In this document: one piece after another, positions 46,414-56,435 of the stretch | Numbering within the stretch: the first letter of the stretch is position 1 | How the letters are laid out: the number at the start of each line of letters is the position of its first letter | From: Legionella fallonii LLAP-10 | Lineage (GTDB): Bacteria; Pseudomonadota; Gammaproteobacteria; Legionellales; Legionellaceae | Reading direction: 5' to 3' | Length of the DNA: 64,000 bases | Assembly: GCF_000953135.1 (NCBI RefSeq) | Contig: NZ_LN614827.1 | Coordinates: forward strand, 1,641,001 to 1,705,000 | Notes under the pieces: generated by a model | The model's input: the letters and a program-made list of their open reading frames with translations, nothing else | The model's database searches: none | What the model was told of the DNA's origin: nothing | Made by a program: the position numbers and the translations under genes

Positions 46414-47250
46414 ATGAGTATTGCGTTCGTAAATGGTGAGTATTTAGATGCCGCCGATGCAAAAATATCAATATTTGATCGCGGTTTTCTATTTGGAGAT
46501 GCGGTTTATGAGGTGATGCCTGTGTATAACGGGCAGCCTTTTTTTGTTAAAAGACACCTGGAACGCCTCTATTCTAATTTGAAAAAAACAAAAATTAACA
46601 TCCCTCAATATAACTGGCATGAATTAATTCAACGGCTTATAATTGAAAATAATGGTGGTGATTTACAAATATATATTCATGTAACTCGCGGAAATCAAGG
46701 TTACCGAAAACATGATATCCCATCGACCATTACGCCATCAGTTGTAGCATTTACCATTCATAATCATTTTCCATCTGAAACTGATAAAGAAAAAGGAATA
46801 AGAGCCAAACTGATTGAGGATATTCGCTGGGCAAGATGTGATATTAAAACAACATCATTAATTGCTAATATTTTACTAAATGATGAGGCGGTTTCTTCTG
46901 GATTTGAGACGGCAATTTTAACGCGCAATGGGAGAATAGCTGAAGGTGGAACTGCTAACATATTTATAGTCACCCAAGATGAGGAAATTAAGACGCCTCA
47001 TTTAAATAACTCATGTTTACCTGGGATTACCCGGCAAATAGCTATTGAATTAATATCTGATTTAAATTGGACGTTTAATGAGACTGAAGTAACCACTGAA
47101 GAGCTTTTTAAAGCCAAAGAGGTCTGGATCACTAGTACTACCAAAGAAATAATGCCTGTTACTATGATTAATGATTGTTTTATTAATAAGGGTAAAATTG
47201 GAACGTATTGGCGAACGATTAACAACTTATATGATCAACTATTACGTTAA
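46414..47250 (+). CDS. dat: D-amino-acid (D-alanine) transaminase, fold-type IV
   Basis: A 278-residue PLP enzyme of class IV: N-terminal FVNGEYLDAADAKISIFDRGFLFGDAVYE (read in parts), catalytic K145 in DIKTTSLI, and the C-terminal phosphate-binding region EVWITSTTKEIMPV. The R in FDRGFLFGD and the VTRGNQ loop favour D-amino-acid transaminase over the branched-chain enzyme. It interconverts D-Ala and D-Glu, precursors of peptidoglycan. Second gene of dacA-dat-ybeD-lipB. Confidence 0.85.
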   Translation: MSIAFVNGEYLDAADAKISIFDRGFLFGDAVYEVMPVYNGQPFFVKRHLERLYSNLKKTKINIPQYNWHELIQRLIIENNGGDLQIYIHVTRGNQGYRKHDIPSTITPSVVAFTIHNHFPSETDKEKGIRAKLIEDIRWARCDIKTTSLIANILLNDEAVSSGFETAILTRNGRIAEGGTANIFIVTQDEEIKTPHLNNSCLPGITRQIAIELISDLNWTFNETEVTTEELFKAKEVWITSTTKEIMPVTMINDCFINKGKIGTYWRTINNLYDQLLR

Positions 47251-47253
47251 ATT

Positions 47254-47517
47254 ATGACTAGAACTACTCTAATAGAATTCCCATGCTATTTTCCGGTAAA
47301 AATAATCGGGGTTAACTCTCAAACTTTTATTTATGAAATAAGAGAAATTACTCTCAAACATTTCCCGACCTTTAAGGAAGCAGATATCACCCATAAACTG
47401 AGTCAAAAAAGTAATTTTCTAGCGATTACTACGACCGTATATGCAGAAAACCAGGAGATACTAGATGCCTATTATCAAGCCTTAGTCAAGCATCCAGATA
47501 TCAAAATGGTTTTGTAA
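47254..47517 (+). CDS. ybeD: DUF493/YbeD-family small protein
   Basis: An 87-residue protein: [14 protein letters not shown] at the start and [28 protein letters not shown] (read in parts), ending HPDIKMVL, match YbeD (where the end is HPxVxxVL). It has an ACT-like ferredoxin fold and a suggested role linked to lipoate metabolism by gene order. It overlaps lipB by one base, the same ybeD-lipB order as in E. coli. Confidence 0.88.
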   Translation: MTRTTLIEFPCYFPVKIIGVNSQTFIYEIREITLKHFPTFKEADITHKLSQKSNFLAITTTVYAENQEILDAYYQALVKHPDIKMVL

Positions 47518-48116
47518 TGAATATTCATTATTTAGGCATTCAAGACTACGACGAGGTATGGTTAAAAATGAAAGAATTTACCGTACATAGAGATGTTGTA
47601 ACTCCGGATGAACTATGGCTTCTACAACATTATCCAGTTTATACCCAAGGCCAAGCTGGAAAGCCAGAGCATATTCTTAATCATAATTCTGTTAAAGTTG
47701 TACAATCTGATCGTGGCGGTCAAGTAACCTATCATGGTCCAGGACAGCTTGTAGCTTATGTATTAATGGATATCCGTCGTAGAAACCTAGGTATCCGTAC
47801 TCTTGTATGCCAATTAGAGAAGATACTGATTTCTGTTTTGGCACAATATGAAATCGAATCTAATATTCGTTGTGGGGCCCCAGGAGTTTATGTACAAGAA
47901 AAGAAAATAGCCTCTATTGGGCTTAGAGTTAAAAATGGTTGCACTTATCATGGAATAGCCTTAAATGTTGACATGGATTTAACTCCTTTTTTAGGAATTA
48001 ACCCTTGTGGCTTTGCAAAAATGGAGATGACTCAAATGAGCCATTTCCTACCTACTGTTAGTTTAGAGGAGGTAAGCCAGCATTTTGAGCGAGTTTTTTT
48101 AAATCACTTTAAATAA
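47517..48116 (+). CDS. lipB: Octanoyl-[acyl carrier protein]:protein octanoyltransferase
   Basis: A 199-residue protein that moves octanoate from ACP to lipoyl domains, the first step of lipoate synthesis. [20 protein letters not shown] (read in parts) is the family signature, [10 protein letters not shown] carries the conserved Lys and NPCGFAKM carries nucleophile C164. Its products include the AceF encoded about 9 kb away. The ATG overlaps the ybeD stop, which implies translational coupling. Confidence 0.95.
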   Translation: MNIHYLGIQDYDEVWLKMKEFTVHRDVVTPDELWLLQHYPVYTQGQAGKPEHILNHNSVKVVQSDRGGQVTYHGPGQLVAYVLMDIRRRNLGIRTLVCQLEKILISVLAQYEIESNIRCGAPGVYVQEKKIASIGLRVKNGCTYHGIALNVDMDLTPFLGINPCGFAKMEMTQMSHFLPTVSLEEVSQHFERVFLNHFK

Positions 48117-48125
48117 CGAGAAACG

Positions 48126-50174
48126 ATGAATTTGTTCGTAGATTATATTCAACCGCTCACAGATTGGCTCCAAGCAAACCCTAGATGGTCTTTATTTATC
48201 ACATTTATTATTTCCTTGGCTGAATCCTTAGCCATAATAGGCAGCATCATTCCTGGCTCAGTCACTATGACTGCTATTGGTATACTGGCAGGATCTGGGA
48301 TTATGCGTATTGATTTAACACTATTAGCAGCAACCTTAGGTGCTGTTTGTGGTGATAGTCTTAGTTATGCCTTAGGCTTCTTTTATAGTGAACGATTAGT
48401 CGAAGTTTGGCCATTTAAAAAATATCCTCAGTGGTTAACATATGGAAAAGACTTCTTTGCCCGACATGGCGGTAAAAGTGTATTGATCGGACGTTTTATC
48501 GGCCCATTACGCTCACTTATTCCTGTAATAGCAGGAATATTACATATGAAACAATGGCGTTTTTTAATTGCTAACATCTTATCGGCAATTGGCTGGGCGC
48601 TATTATATGTCATGCCAGGTGTTTTAATTGGGGCAGCAAGTCACAGCCTTTCCACTGAAAGTGCTACTCGTTTATTCATTGTTATATTAATTACACTCGC
48701 CGCTATTTGGTTAATCGGCCTGCTTCTTAAGTGGTTATTTAATAAAATAAATTTGTTCCTAAACAATTATTTACATCACTCTTGGCTGAATCTCAAAAAC
48801 AGATCTAAATTATCTGGCCTCTATTATGCAATTACACCAGACGAAGAACAGAATCACTACCCAACAGCCGCGCTCCTAATTACGAATCTATTATGTCTAG
48901 TTTCTCTCATAATACTCACTATCTTTAGTATTAAAATACAATGGCTGAGTTTCATTAATTACCCTTTTCATTTAATTACGCAAAGTTTTCATGCTCCTTT
49001 ATTAAAGGCATTTTTTATTGTTTGCACCCAACTAACTAGCACCATTACCATTGTATGCCTTTACCTCCTTTGTTGTGTTTGGTTTCTTTACCACAAAAAT
49101 GTTAAGGTAATTGCTTATTTTACTAGTATATTAGTTTCAAGTAGCTGCCTGGCCTGGGTATTAGCGTACCTAATCAATAGTCCTAGACCTCAAGACATTC
49201 AAGTTGTTCTAGCTGGTTCTTCGTTTCCGGCAACTAATATTGAAGTGGCCACCGCTTTTTACGGATTTATTTTATTTTACATTAATAATCCATATACGTT
49301 ACTGACTAAAAGTATTAGATCTTTTATATTGATCGTCCTAGGATTAAGTGGACTTGGAGCGGTTTATTTAGGAGATGTTTGGCTTACAGATACTCTGGCA
49401 GCCTATTTTGCTGGTGCTAGTATTTGTTTAATACATTACCTGATTTATAGAAAATCGCATTTTGGCCATTTAAAAATAACTCAGCCAACCACTATTCTTG
49501 TATCATTGTTGACTGCAATAATATTCTCTATGGCTTTATCCACTTATATTAACTTTAAAATTTTATCGTATAATCATACTCGCTACTGCAAAGAATATAC
49601 CTTGAAAAAAGTTACCTGGTGGAACCAACAAGCCCCCATTTTACCGATATACCATCTTAATCGCATTGGTAAGCGAATTAGTCTCTTAAACGTTCAGTAT
49701 GTAGGTGATCTAGATTTACTGCAAAATAGTCTGGAGGCACATGGCTGGGAAACACATAGTGAATCTTTTTTCACTAAATTACTCATGAGAATGAATACTC
49801 AATCAAATGAGATTAAGTTTCCATTATTAGCTCAATTATATGAAAATAAATCTCCTGAATTAATTATGACTTTCCAGGACGCTCAATCCAACATAATTCT
49901 AGAACTTGATATATGGGAATCAAACTATCATATTAATGAATTAAACAGTCCTTTGTGGATAGGTACGATACACCAGAATGTACGTGATTATAAAAAGAAA
50001 AATATTCAAAAAGAAAACCCACCTCAATTAACTAACCCATTAACTTATTTAATGCCTGCTTTAAATAAATTTACTCTAAGACGAATAGAGCTTCCTCAAA
50101 ATATGGTAAACACAATGCTATACCCTACTGCTCCAATAATTTTATTAATAAAAGATCCTGATACTGACCATTAG
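48126..50174 (+). CDS. DedA-PAP2-LssY fusion membrane protein with degenerate PAP2 site
   Basis: A 682-residue inner-membrane protein. Residues about 1-200 are a DedA domain (ESLAIIGSIIPGSVTM, IGRFIGPLRSLIPVIAG; DedA proteins flip lipid carriers). About 250-450 is a PAP2-like six-helix domain, and about 500-660 is the soluble LssY C-terminal domain. In the PAP2 part the catalytic motifs are lost: PSGH reads SFPATN, and the SRxYLGxHxxxD block reads GAVYLGDVWLTD, so both the Arg and the His are absent. The region is therefore likely to be a lipid-binding or regulatory module rather than a phosphatase. It starts 9 bp after lipB. Confidence 0.85.
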   Translation: MNLFVDYIQPLTDWLQANPRWSLFITFIISLAESLAIIGSIIPGSVTMTAIGILAGSGIMRIDLTLLAATLGAVCGDSLSYALGFFYSERLVEVWPFKKYPQWLTYGKDFFARHGGKSVLIGRFIGPLRSLIPVIAGILHMKQWRFLIANILSAIGWALLYVMPGVLIGAASHSLSTESATRLFIVILITLAAIWLIGLLLKWLFNKINLFLNNYLHHSWLNLKNRSKLSGLYYAITPDEEQNHYPTAALLITNLLCLVSLIILTIFSIKIQWLSFINYPFHLITQSFHAPLLKAFFIVCTQLTSTITIVCLYLLCCVWFLYHKNVKVIAYFTSILVSSSCLAWVLAYLINSPRPQDIQVVLAGSSFPATNIEVATAFYGFILFYINNPYTLLTKSIRSFILIVLGLSGLGAVYLGDVWLTDTLAAYFAGASICLIHYLIYRKSHFGHLKITQPTTILVSLLTAIIFSMALSTYINFKILSYNHTRYCKEYTLKKVTWWNQQAPILPIYHLNRIGKRISLLNVQYVGDLDLLQNSLEAHGWETHSESFFTKLLMRMNTQSNEIKFPLLAQLYENKSPELIMTFQDAQSNIILELDIWESNYHINELNSPLWIGTIHQNVRDYKKKNIQKENPPQLTNPLTYLMPALNKFTLRRIELPQNMVNTMLYPTAPIILLIKDPDTDH

Positions 50175-50286
50175 ATATTTGTTAGGTGAGGTATTTTATG
50201 GGGCCTTCTAGCCATATAATAAATTAGCTGATATAAATATAATTCAAATTAACTAATAGAGCATTTTATTTTAAGGGATGGGATCA

Positions 50287-50889
50287 ATGTATATTTTAGC
50301 TAAATTTATCCACTGTCTCTTTCCACTAATTGCTTTAGTTTTCTTAATTATTGGAATAAAAAGAAATACTATTTACTATGTTATTTCTTCGTTATGGCTA
50401 AGTCTTATTGCACTGATTATTCATTATCAATCTTCAGGTAGCCAAATTTTAGGAAGTTATTTTAACTATACTAATGCTGCAATCTATACTCTCAATTTAA
50501 TTACATTATTTATTGCTTTAATTCGAGTCATTTCTCACTTAAGTAACAATAGCATTGCTTTTAAATACATAAGCAGCTTAATGCAATCATTTATTGCAAT
50601 AGGTTGTTTATTAGTTATTACCAATCTCTGGATTAATGCTTACTTCATTGAAAATCGAATGGATGGAACTCCAATTATGCAAGTAGCATTACTTAAAAAA
50701 GCAGATTACTGTAATTATAAATACATATTTTATAAAGTAACCACCAACGGTACTATCGTTTACTTATGCCCCAATTTTTATGGATTTATACCGTCCATAG
50801 GCCATTTATCAATTAGCCCTGATTTTATTGCAACACAACCACGGGTCCTGTGGAACCATACAACGCAATTTTCTGTGAAACATCAATAA
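50287..50889 (+). CDS. Unrecognised membrane protein, about 200 residues
   Basis: Four hydrophobic helices in the first 125 residues (FIHCLFPLIALVFLIIGI, YYVISSLWLSLIALIIHY, AAIYTLNLITLFIALIRVI, MQSFIAIGCLLVITNLW, read in parts), followed by a soluble tail of about 75 residues with Cys pairs (KADYCNYKYIFYKV, VYLCPNF). AAGGGATGGG precedes ATG 50287; the ATG at 50278 sits inside that ribosome site. I do not recognise the family. It follows the DedA-PAP2-LssY gene after about 110 bp in the same direction, but nothing links their roles. Confidence 0.6.
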   Translation: MYILAKFIHCLFPLIALVFLIIGIKRNTIYYVISSLWLSLIALIIHYQSSGSQILGSYFNYTNAAIYTLNLITLFIALIRVISHLSNNSIAFKYISSLMQSFIAIGCLLVITNLWINAYFIENRMDGTPIMQVALLKKADYCNYKYIFYKVTTNGTIVYLCPNFYGFIPSIGHLSISPDFIATQPRVLWNHTTQFSVKHQ

Positions 50890-51045
50890 AATCACCATCT
50901 ATTTCAATTACTTTTTGTCGCTATTGGAAAGTGAAGTCCTTTCCCATATTTAATAAAAATTTCTCTATGTCATTTAAAATCGCATCTTCCAATGTTTTCT
51001 CACCATTTAATACTTCAGAACTTAAATATGAAAATATATAAAAGT
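50884..51045 (-). pseudogene. DUF1016/YhcG-type nuclease, C-terminal remnant
   Basis: On the minus strand the segment reads EVLNGEKTLEDAILNDIEKF, LLNMGKDFTFQ, stop, then RQKVIEIDGDFID. This is the core of the PDDEXK nuclease region of DUF1016 proteins (LExALxxxIxxFLLELGxxFxFxxRQxxIxIDxxxYxIDLxFY). One in-frame stop and the loss of both ends show it is dead. The rest of the 478-bp gap up to the next gene (51046-51367) shows no other structure. Confidence 0.6.
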
Positions 51046-51394
51046 ACTAAAATGGGCTTTTATTGAACCCACCGGTGTGTGTTAAACTTTTGAACGATCA
51101 AAGAGAGTTCCATTTGCAAAATAATTCAAGCACAGCCGAATCTGTTTTCAAGTCCTAACACCTTTTGCCGTTACTTATCCCTAATTTCTTGAGGTAAGTG
51201 ATATGGGTAACAGAACAAATAATATAAATCCTTATTTTTTTTTACTCAGTTAACTCATCAAGACATGATTTAAAAATATAAGCTGTGGACGTTTGCCTGA
51301 CGATAAATTTTTTTCTCATCAAATAAATTCAGTTCTTTTAAATTATATAGGACTATAATTAGTCATAGTGGTTTTAATTTGTCCGTGGTGCCAT

Positions 51395-54300
51395 ATGCCT
51401 ACCTTCGCAGAACAAGTATTAAATAGAGCACAATCAGAATTTATAAAATCAAGGGGTTCCAGTCATCCAGATCTTAAATCAACAATTTTTTTAAAAGCAG
51501 ATGATAACGGTAATCTAAAGGGGCCGTTTAAAAAACTGATTGACCATTTACAATTGGCAAAGTATCCCCATCCACCATTTACCTGCAAGCAACAATCTAT
51601 TGAAATCAATGGCACAATAAGACCTGTTACTTATATCAAAGCAGAAGGACAAATAAATTTGTCCACTGAGCAACTACATCAAGTCAACGTCAATTCGCTT
51701 TTGTTAAGAAAGGTGGCCCTAGCTGCAACACTGGAAGCCTACGCTACTCAGCATGTAAAAGGAAAAAACCAACTAAAAGCGATACGTAGTCAATTAGAAC
51801 AGCTGGTGAATGAGTCAATCCAGGAAGCAATCGAACAAGCCAAAGACCCTAAACTAAATATTGATGCCTATGATGAAACCAATAAATTTATCAATAAATT
51901 GGGAACCATATTAAATAATAATACGCAACTTAAAAATCATAATGAAGCAGTTAAGAACATCAAAAACTATGAACGCTATGTTCTATCAGAGATGAATGCA
52001 GGAAGAATAATTATCAATGAAAGTACTTTGGATGATAAAAATATCGTCCAAATGGATATTCCTCTGGATGCCCAATTAACTGAGGCACAAAAAAAAGAAT
52101 ACCTTCAAATTATAAGTTCTAAAAAACCAGAATGGTTTCAAAAATTAAACCCTGAAGAACAACGTTGGTATCAAGACCGAGTTAAGCGCGCAACAGAGTC
52201 TCCTGATGGATGGAAGAATTTTGCTCAGGAAGTTTATAGTACCTCCGCGATGCAACAAGCGCTTGAGATGAAAAATGCCCGAAAGAATTATTTTTTTATC
52301 GATGGGCAATTACAGAGCGAAAGCACTAAAAATGCCACGCTCAATCCCATAGAGGTGCCGAAAAAGGAAAGACAAAAGCTCACTATTCAGAATGCTGAAC
52401 AACTAATCGAAAACCAGATACAGGATGCCACTGAACAGTTTAGAAATCATTGGGGATTAAGTCCCGATGCAAAATTGCCAGGCAAAATCATGATCGCGAG
52501 CCAAAGCTTGCTAAGTCCCTTCTTGGGGATAGCCGATGACAAGATGATTAAAGCGCAAAAAGAAGCGATTGAACATTTAGCAAATGATCCACGATATAAA
52601 GATAAGTATCAAATAGTCTTTGGCAATGATGCCGTTAACATTTTCCGTAAAGCTCAGACTATTAATTGGAAATACACCGATAACGTGATGGACTATTCAA
52701 GAGATCTGATGGGTAAACTTCAACTTGCGGGGGTTGATAGTAACCATCCTCAAATGAAGTTAATGAATGAAGCCCTACGTCGGTTGGAGGAGCTAAAAGA
52801 CGCACCAGACTTGAAAGATCGTAATAAAGCAGCATTCAAAACAGCGCTTACTTCTATACTTATTGAAGCGTCAGGGGGTAAAGTCAGTACCAATTGTAAA
52901 AGTGGCAAAGATCGTACTGGACTTGAGGAATTATATCATAATGCAATGTTAACTTATTATTCAGTATATAATGAACTTCCTGGATACAATGATCCTCCTG
53001 AAAAAAGAGAGCGATTCATTAAGATTTTTTCTCATTTATTCAATACGCTAAAAATTCATGAGTCTGCTTCTGGTAACACGGTTGGGGCATTTGGTATTAA
53101 AGATAGTGCAAAAATGCTCTGTCCTGATATAGCAAAAGCATTAGCCGCTAACTATACCGCGAGTAATAGTAGAGCGAATATAAATAAAACTGAAGAAGCA
53201 TTTGTAAAAAAAATAACCAAATCATTTGACCAGGGTAACGCGGTTGTTGAGGCGGATGTGTTCAAGGATTTTGCGCAGGAAAGACTGGAACGTCGTAAAC
53301 ATGAACTAGAACAAAAATCGGGTAATAAAAAAAAGAAAATTGATGCATTAGATCAATTAATCCTGGACGTAAAAAATAGTCAAGACTTGATTCTCACCTT
53401 AAATAAATTTCTGTCCGATGAAAAGAACAAAAGTATTTTTTCTTCTAAATTAGGAGTACGTGAAGATCTAACGATTAAATTGATAAAAAAAATTATTAAA
53501 GAGTGCGAAGCCAACAAAAAATTAATTGAAGAAAATAATCAACATAAAAAAAGAGAACAAGAATTACAACAAAAAGCTAAAAAAACTCCGGAAAAAGATA
53601 TTAAACAGCACGTACAGGAATTAAGAACCACGATTAAAGGGCAACAGAGTGAAATTCTTCTGGTTCAAGAGTCACTTGTTCAGCAGAAAAAAAACCTGGA
53701 ACAAGAAAAAAATAAGCTTCTACAATTCAAAATTGAATTAGCACGAGTAGAACAAGATTTAGGAAAAAATACACATAAACTTGCCGAAATAACGGCAGAA
53801 TTGATTGTTCAACGGAACCAATTAGAAGCTTTATCTACCGCATTGAGTCATGAGAAAGAGATCGCCAAACAGATTGATGAACAGTTGAATCAAGAAATTG
53901 AATCATTTAATCAACTGAATACGACTCTCGAAAGTCAAAAATCCGATCTATATCAATTGGAAGAAGAGTTACAACAACAAAAAGAAGAAGTTGTTTCAAT
54001 AACAGAGGAAATTAACACTCAAACAACAACTCTCGAACAGTTAAGGGTTGATCATCAAAAAGAAAATAATAAATTGAATATCCTTACTCAGCTACAAAAA
54101 GAAAAGCCAGCTCTTGATGAGTTAATACATAACCTTAATAAAGCTCAAGAACAAAAAGGGGCTTTAGAATCTAAAAAAGCAGGGCTAAAAAAAATACAAG
54201 AAGAAATTGTAGAAAAAGAAGTTAATAGATCGCGAATAAGCAAAGTGCTCGCCTCAATTGTTTCATTTTTCAAATCCTTATTTAGTTCATCTAGAAATGC

Positions 54301-55030
54301 GATGGAAGATAGTCGCCCCGTCACTCCAAAATCAAAAGAAATTGAGGAATTAACCTCTGAAATCGATAAATTAGAAAAACATATAGAACTACAAAAACAA
54401 ATTGTTCAAAATCAAAAAGATAAAGTAGAACGTTTAGAAGCAGGTATTGATGAGAAAGCCAAAGAGGATATAAATCAAGGGTTGAAAGAACAAACCGTAA
54501 AAGTTATGCAATTAGACACTAAAATAACGAAAGCGGAACAACATATTGAGCAACTTAAGGAAAACGAAGAACAAGGTCGCTCTAGAATTAAAGAACTTGA
54601 AGGAAAAATTAATCGCCAAAAAGAGCTTATCAGTAATTCTAAGTTTGAGGTTGAAGGAAAAAAATTATCCATAGAAGAACAACGAATGCATTTAAGCACA
54701 CAACAAGGCTCCATCGAAACAATGGAGGGTGATATTGTCAATAAGCAGCAATCAATAAAAGAAAAAGAGATGTCGACGGATGTTTATAAAAAGGCCATTC
54801 ACAAAGATGAAACAGAAGTACATAATCTCCATGGAAAGATCACCAAACAAGAAGATAAAATTCAACAACAAGAAAAGCTGTATCAAGGTCAAGTGGATAA
54901 GAGTGCAGAACACCCTATTCATCCGACTAGCCCTATGAAGCAAAGACTCCAAGAATCGAAAAGCCAGGCAAAAAAGCACATTCAACAAGACGATCCAAAA
55001 AATGAAATCACTCCAATTAGACTTAGGTAG
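51395..55030 (+). CDS. CX5R phosphatase-like protein with long coiled coil (effector candidate)
   Basis: About 1211 residues from ATG 51395 (an in-frame GTG at 51368 would add nine). The N-terminal 650 residues are globular, with CKSGKDRTG at 501-509: C501-X5-R507, the P-loop form of SopB/IpgD and SidF-type phosphoinositide phosphatases, including the phosphate-binding Lys residues. From about 660 to 1180 it is a nearly continuous Gln/Glu/Lys coiled coil, interrupted near 955 by a hydrophobic-basic patch (VLASIVSFFKSLFSSSRN) that may touch membranes. The tail is polar. It is a probable Dot/Icm substrate acting on host phosphoinositides. Its P-loop is closer to SopB than that of the 21.8-kb protein. 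No clear ribosome site is visible, so the start is uncertain. Confidence 0.78.
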   Translation: MPTFAEQVLNRAQSEFIKSRGSSHPDLKSTIFLKADDNGNLKGPFKKLIDHLQLAKYPHPPFTCKQQSIEINGTIRPVTYIKAEGQINLSTEQLHQVNVNSLLLRKVALAATLEAYATQHVKGKNQLKAIRSQLEQLVNESIQEAIEQAKDPKLNIDAYDETNKFINKLGTILNNNTQLKNHNEAVKNIKNYERYVLSEMNAGRIIINESTLDDKNIVQMDIPLDAQLTEAQKKEYLQIISSKKPEWFQKLNPEEQRWYQDRVKRATESPDGWKNFAQEVYSTSAMQQALEMKNARKNYFFIDGQLQSESTKNATLNPIEVPKKERQKLTIQNAEQLIENQIQDATEQFRNHWGLSPDAKLPGKIMIASQSLLSPFLGIADDKMIKAQKEAIEHLANDPRYKDKYQIVFGNDAVNIFRKAQTINWKYTDNVMDYSRDLMGKLQLAGVDSNHPQMKLMNEALRRLEELKDAPDLKDRNKAAFKTALTSILIEASGGKVSTNCKSGKDRTGLEELYHNAMLTYYSVYNELPGYNDPPEKRERFIKIFSHLFNTLKIHESASGNTVGAFGIKDSAKMLCPDIAKALAANYTASNSRANINKTEEAFVKKITKSFDQGNAVVEADVFKDFAQERLERRKHELEQKSGNKKKKIDALDQLILDVKNSQDLILTLNKFLSDEKNKSIFSSKLGVREDLTIKLIKKIIKECEANKKLIEENNQHKKREQELQQKAKKTPEKDIKQHVQELRTTIKGQQSEILLVQESLVQQKKNLEQEKNKLLQFKIELARVEQDLGKNTHKLAEITAELIVQRNQLEALSTALSHEKEIAKQIDEQLNQEIESFNQLNTTLESQKSDLYQLEEELQQQKEEVVSITEEINTQTTTLEQLRVDHQKENNKLNILTQLQKEKPALDELIHNLNKAQEQKGALESKKAGLKKIQEEIVEKEVNRSRISKVLASIVSFFKSLFSSSRNAMEDSRPVTPKSKEIEELTSEIDKLEKHIELQKQIVQNQKDKVERLEAGIDEKAKEDINQGLKEQTVKVMQLDTKITKAEQHIEQLKENEEQGRSRIKELEGKINRQKELISNSKFEVEGKKLSIEEQRMHLSTQQGSIETMEGDIVNKQQSIKEKEMSTDVYKKAIHKDETEVHNLHGKITKQEDKIQQQEKLYQGQVDKSAEHPIHPTSPMKQRLQESKSQAKKHIQQDDPKNEITPIRLR

Positions 55031-55064
55031 CCTCGGACATTTCTGAGACTCTGATTTACAATCT

Positions 55065-55475
55065 CTATCTGATGGTTGGGGTGAATAGAACGGCCAGCCC
55101 CTCTAATAAACAATGTTTCATATTAATTAAAGATAAGCTGCTAGCCGAAGATGAACCTTTTCTCTGACAACTATTAATCAAAAAAGATAGAAACGGCAAA
55201 AAGCCTATGATTTTATTGAATGGATCACCTTCGGAAAAGAAGGTGTTATTCAAGATAACAATAGTATAATTTAGCAAAAGGTTATCGCATTTGGCAATCA
55301 ATTCACTGGGGCTTCATGGCAGAAAACAATGAAGAGGTAGATGCCTTCTAACAAGGCTGCAATTGCTTCAGGCGCAAAGGACAATATCTCGCCTCGTGGC
55401 TCGACTGGGGTATTATCTTGGCTATTACGCAGCGATCCAGATGGCTATTCATTTGAAGTGGTTCACAAGAGCTAG
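55065..55475 (+). pseudogene. VOC-superfamily (glyoxalase-like) gene, frameshifted remnant
   Basis: GFMAENNEEVDAF is followed by a stop and, one base out of frame, NKAAIASGAKDNISPR...DPDGYSFEVVHKS and a stop. Together these give the C-terminal half of a VOC/glyoxalase-type protein (ENxEEVDAFYxAAIAAGAKDN...DPDGYxIEAVxH). The N-terminal half upstream (WGE stop NRTASPSNKQCF) is only faintly readable. The gene is dead. Confidence 0.6.
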
Positions 55476-55487
55476 TTTCGATTTCAG

Positions 55488-55607
55488 ATGCACCTCAGCA
55501 ACTGTGACCTAAAGAACGAACATTTTGGGGGTTCTTCCAGTGGTCCTCAACTACCAATACCAATGCCAATGCCAACTAAAAAAACTACTATTGTTACAAC
55601 AACATAA
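55488..55607 (+). CDS. Possible 39-residue small protein
   Basis: A short frame with Gly/Ser, Pro/Met and Thr-rich segments (GGSSSGPQLPIPMPMP, then TTIVTTT). The Thr/Val end is reminiscent of the middle of the His-rich protein at 14.4 kb. No good ribosome site precedes the ATG, so it may be chance or a relic. Confidence 0.2.
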   Translation: MHLSNCDLKNEHFGGSSSGPQLPIPMPMPTKKTTIVTTT

Positions 55608-55695
55608 AGGATGATAAAGTTAGAAATTATATAACAAATTGTCCTTAAGGATACTATTTGATACTATGTCAAAAATTTACCATTGTAATTTTAAT

Positions 55696-56397
55696 ATGAA
55701 GCGTTTTATTTTATTATTTTTGGTGCTTTTCTGTCTTGATGGTTTTGCCATGGCTCCTAAGCCTAATTGGGATCAGGCTATTGAGCGTGCAATTCAACGC
55801 TATGGTTTAAAAGTAGAGCCACAGCTTATTTCTTTCTTTTCTAAAGCAGGAGTTAGTTACCCCCCCAAAGAAATAGCCTTACTTGCTTTCAAATCTGAAC
55901 GAAAGGTAGAGCTCTGGGCGAAAAACTCCAAGAAACAGTGGAAACATATTCATAATTACCCTTTGACCGGTTTTAGCGGACGTCTAGGACCTAAATTACG
56001 TGAAAATGACAAACAAATCCCTGAGGGTGTATATAAACTAGTAAACTTCAATCCCTTTAGCAGCATGCATTTATCAATGATGATAAATTACCCGAATAAC
56101 TTTGACCGAGAAAAAGGTTCCATAGATGGACGCAGGAATTTAGGTAATAATATTTTTATTCACGGAAAAGACTTATCCGTTGGCTGTCTAGCTGTTGGGG
56201 ATCTTGCTATAGATCAGCTTTTTATTTTAGCTAGACGCGTTGGTCTTGATAATATACAGGTTATCATTGCTCCCAATGATATGCGCAACAAAAAACCAGA
56301 AACATCCACATTTGCTCAACCAAGATGGCTTCCAGAACTTTATAAACGCATCGCTATCTCATTAAAACCATTTACTAAACCTAAATATACGGCTTAA
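55696..56397 (+). CDS. YkuD-type L,D-transpeptidase (YafK-like)
   Basis: From ATG 55696 the protein has 233 residues and begins with a signal peptide (MKRFILLFLVLFCLDGFA). The YkuD domain has FIHG and SVGCLAVGD, with catalytic H156 and C164 in the HxxxxxSxGC arrangement, and the upstream FGR/PLTGFSGRLGPK with IPEGVYKL. YafK-type enzymes form or cleave L,D links on meso-DAP, for example at lipoprotein attachment. A longer frame starts at TTG 55639 behind AAGG, but it would bury the signal peptide. The gene ends 40 bp before the left end of the Tn3-like element. Confidence 0.8.
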   Translation: MKRFILLFLVLFCLDGFAMAPKPNWDQAIERAIQRYGLKVEPQLISFFSKAGVSYPPKEIALLAFKSERKVELWAKNSKKQWKHIHNYPLTGFSGRLGPKLRENDKQIPEGVYKLVNFNPFSSMHLSMMINYPNNFDREKGSIDGRRNLGNNIFIHGKDLSVGCLAVGDLAIDQLFILARRVGLDNIQVIIAPNDMRNKKPETSTFAQPRWLPELYKRIAISLKPFTKPKYTA

Positions 56398-56435
56398 TGT
56401 TGGTCTTCAGTGAACACGTTAAGTTTTTCTAAATA

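Noticed and set aside
51201-51251. 16-codon frame with a good ribosome site ahead of the 51.4-kb effector candidate
   Set aside because: Too short and without features; possibly a relic of a lost gene start.
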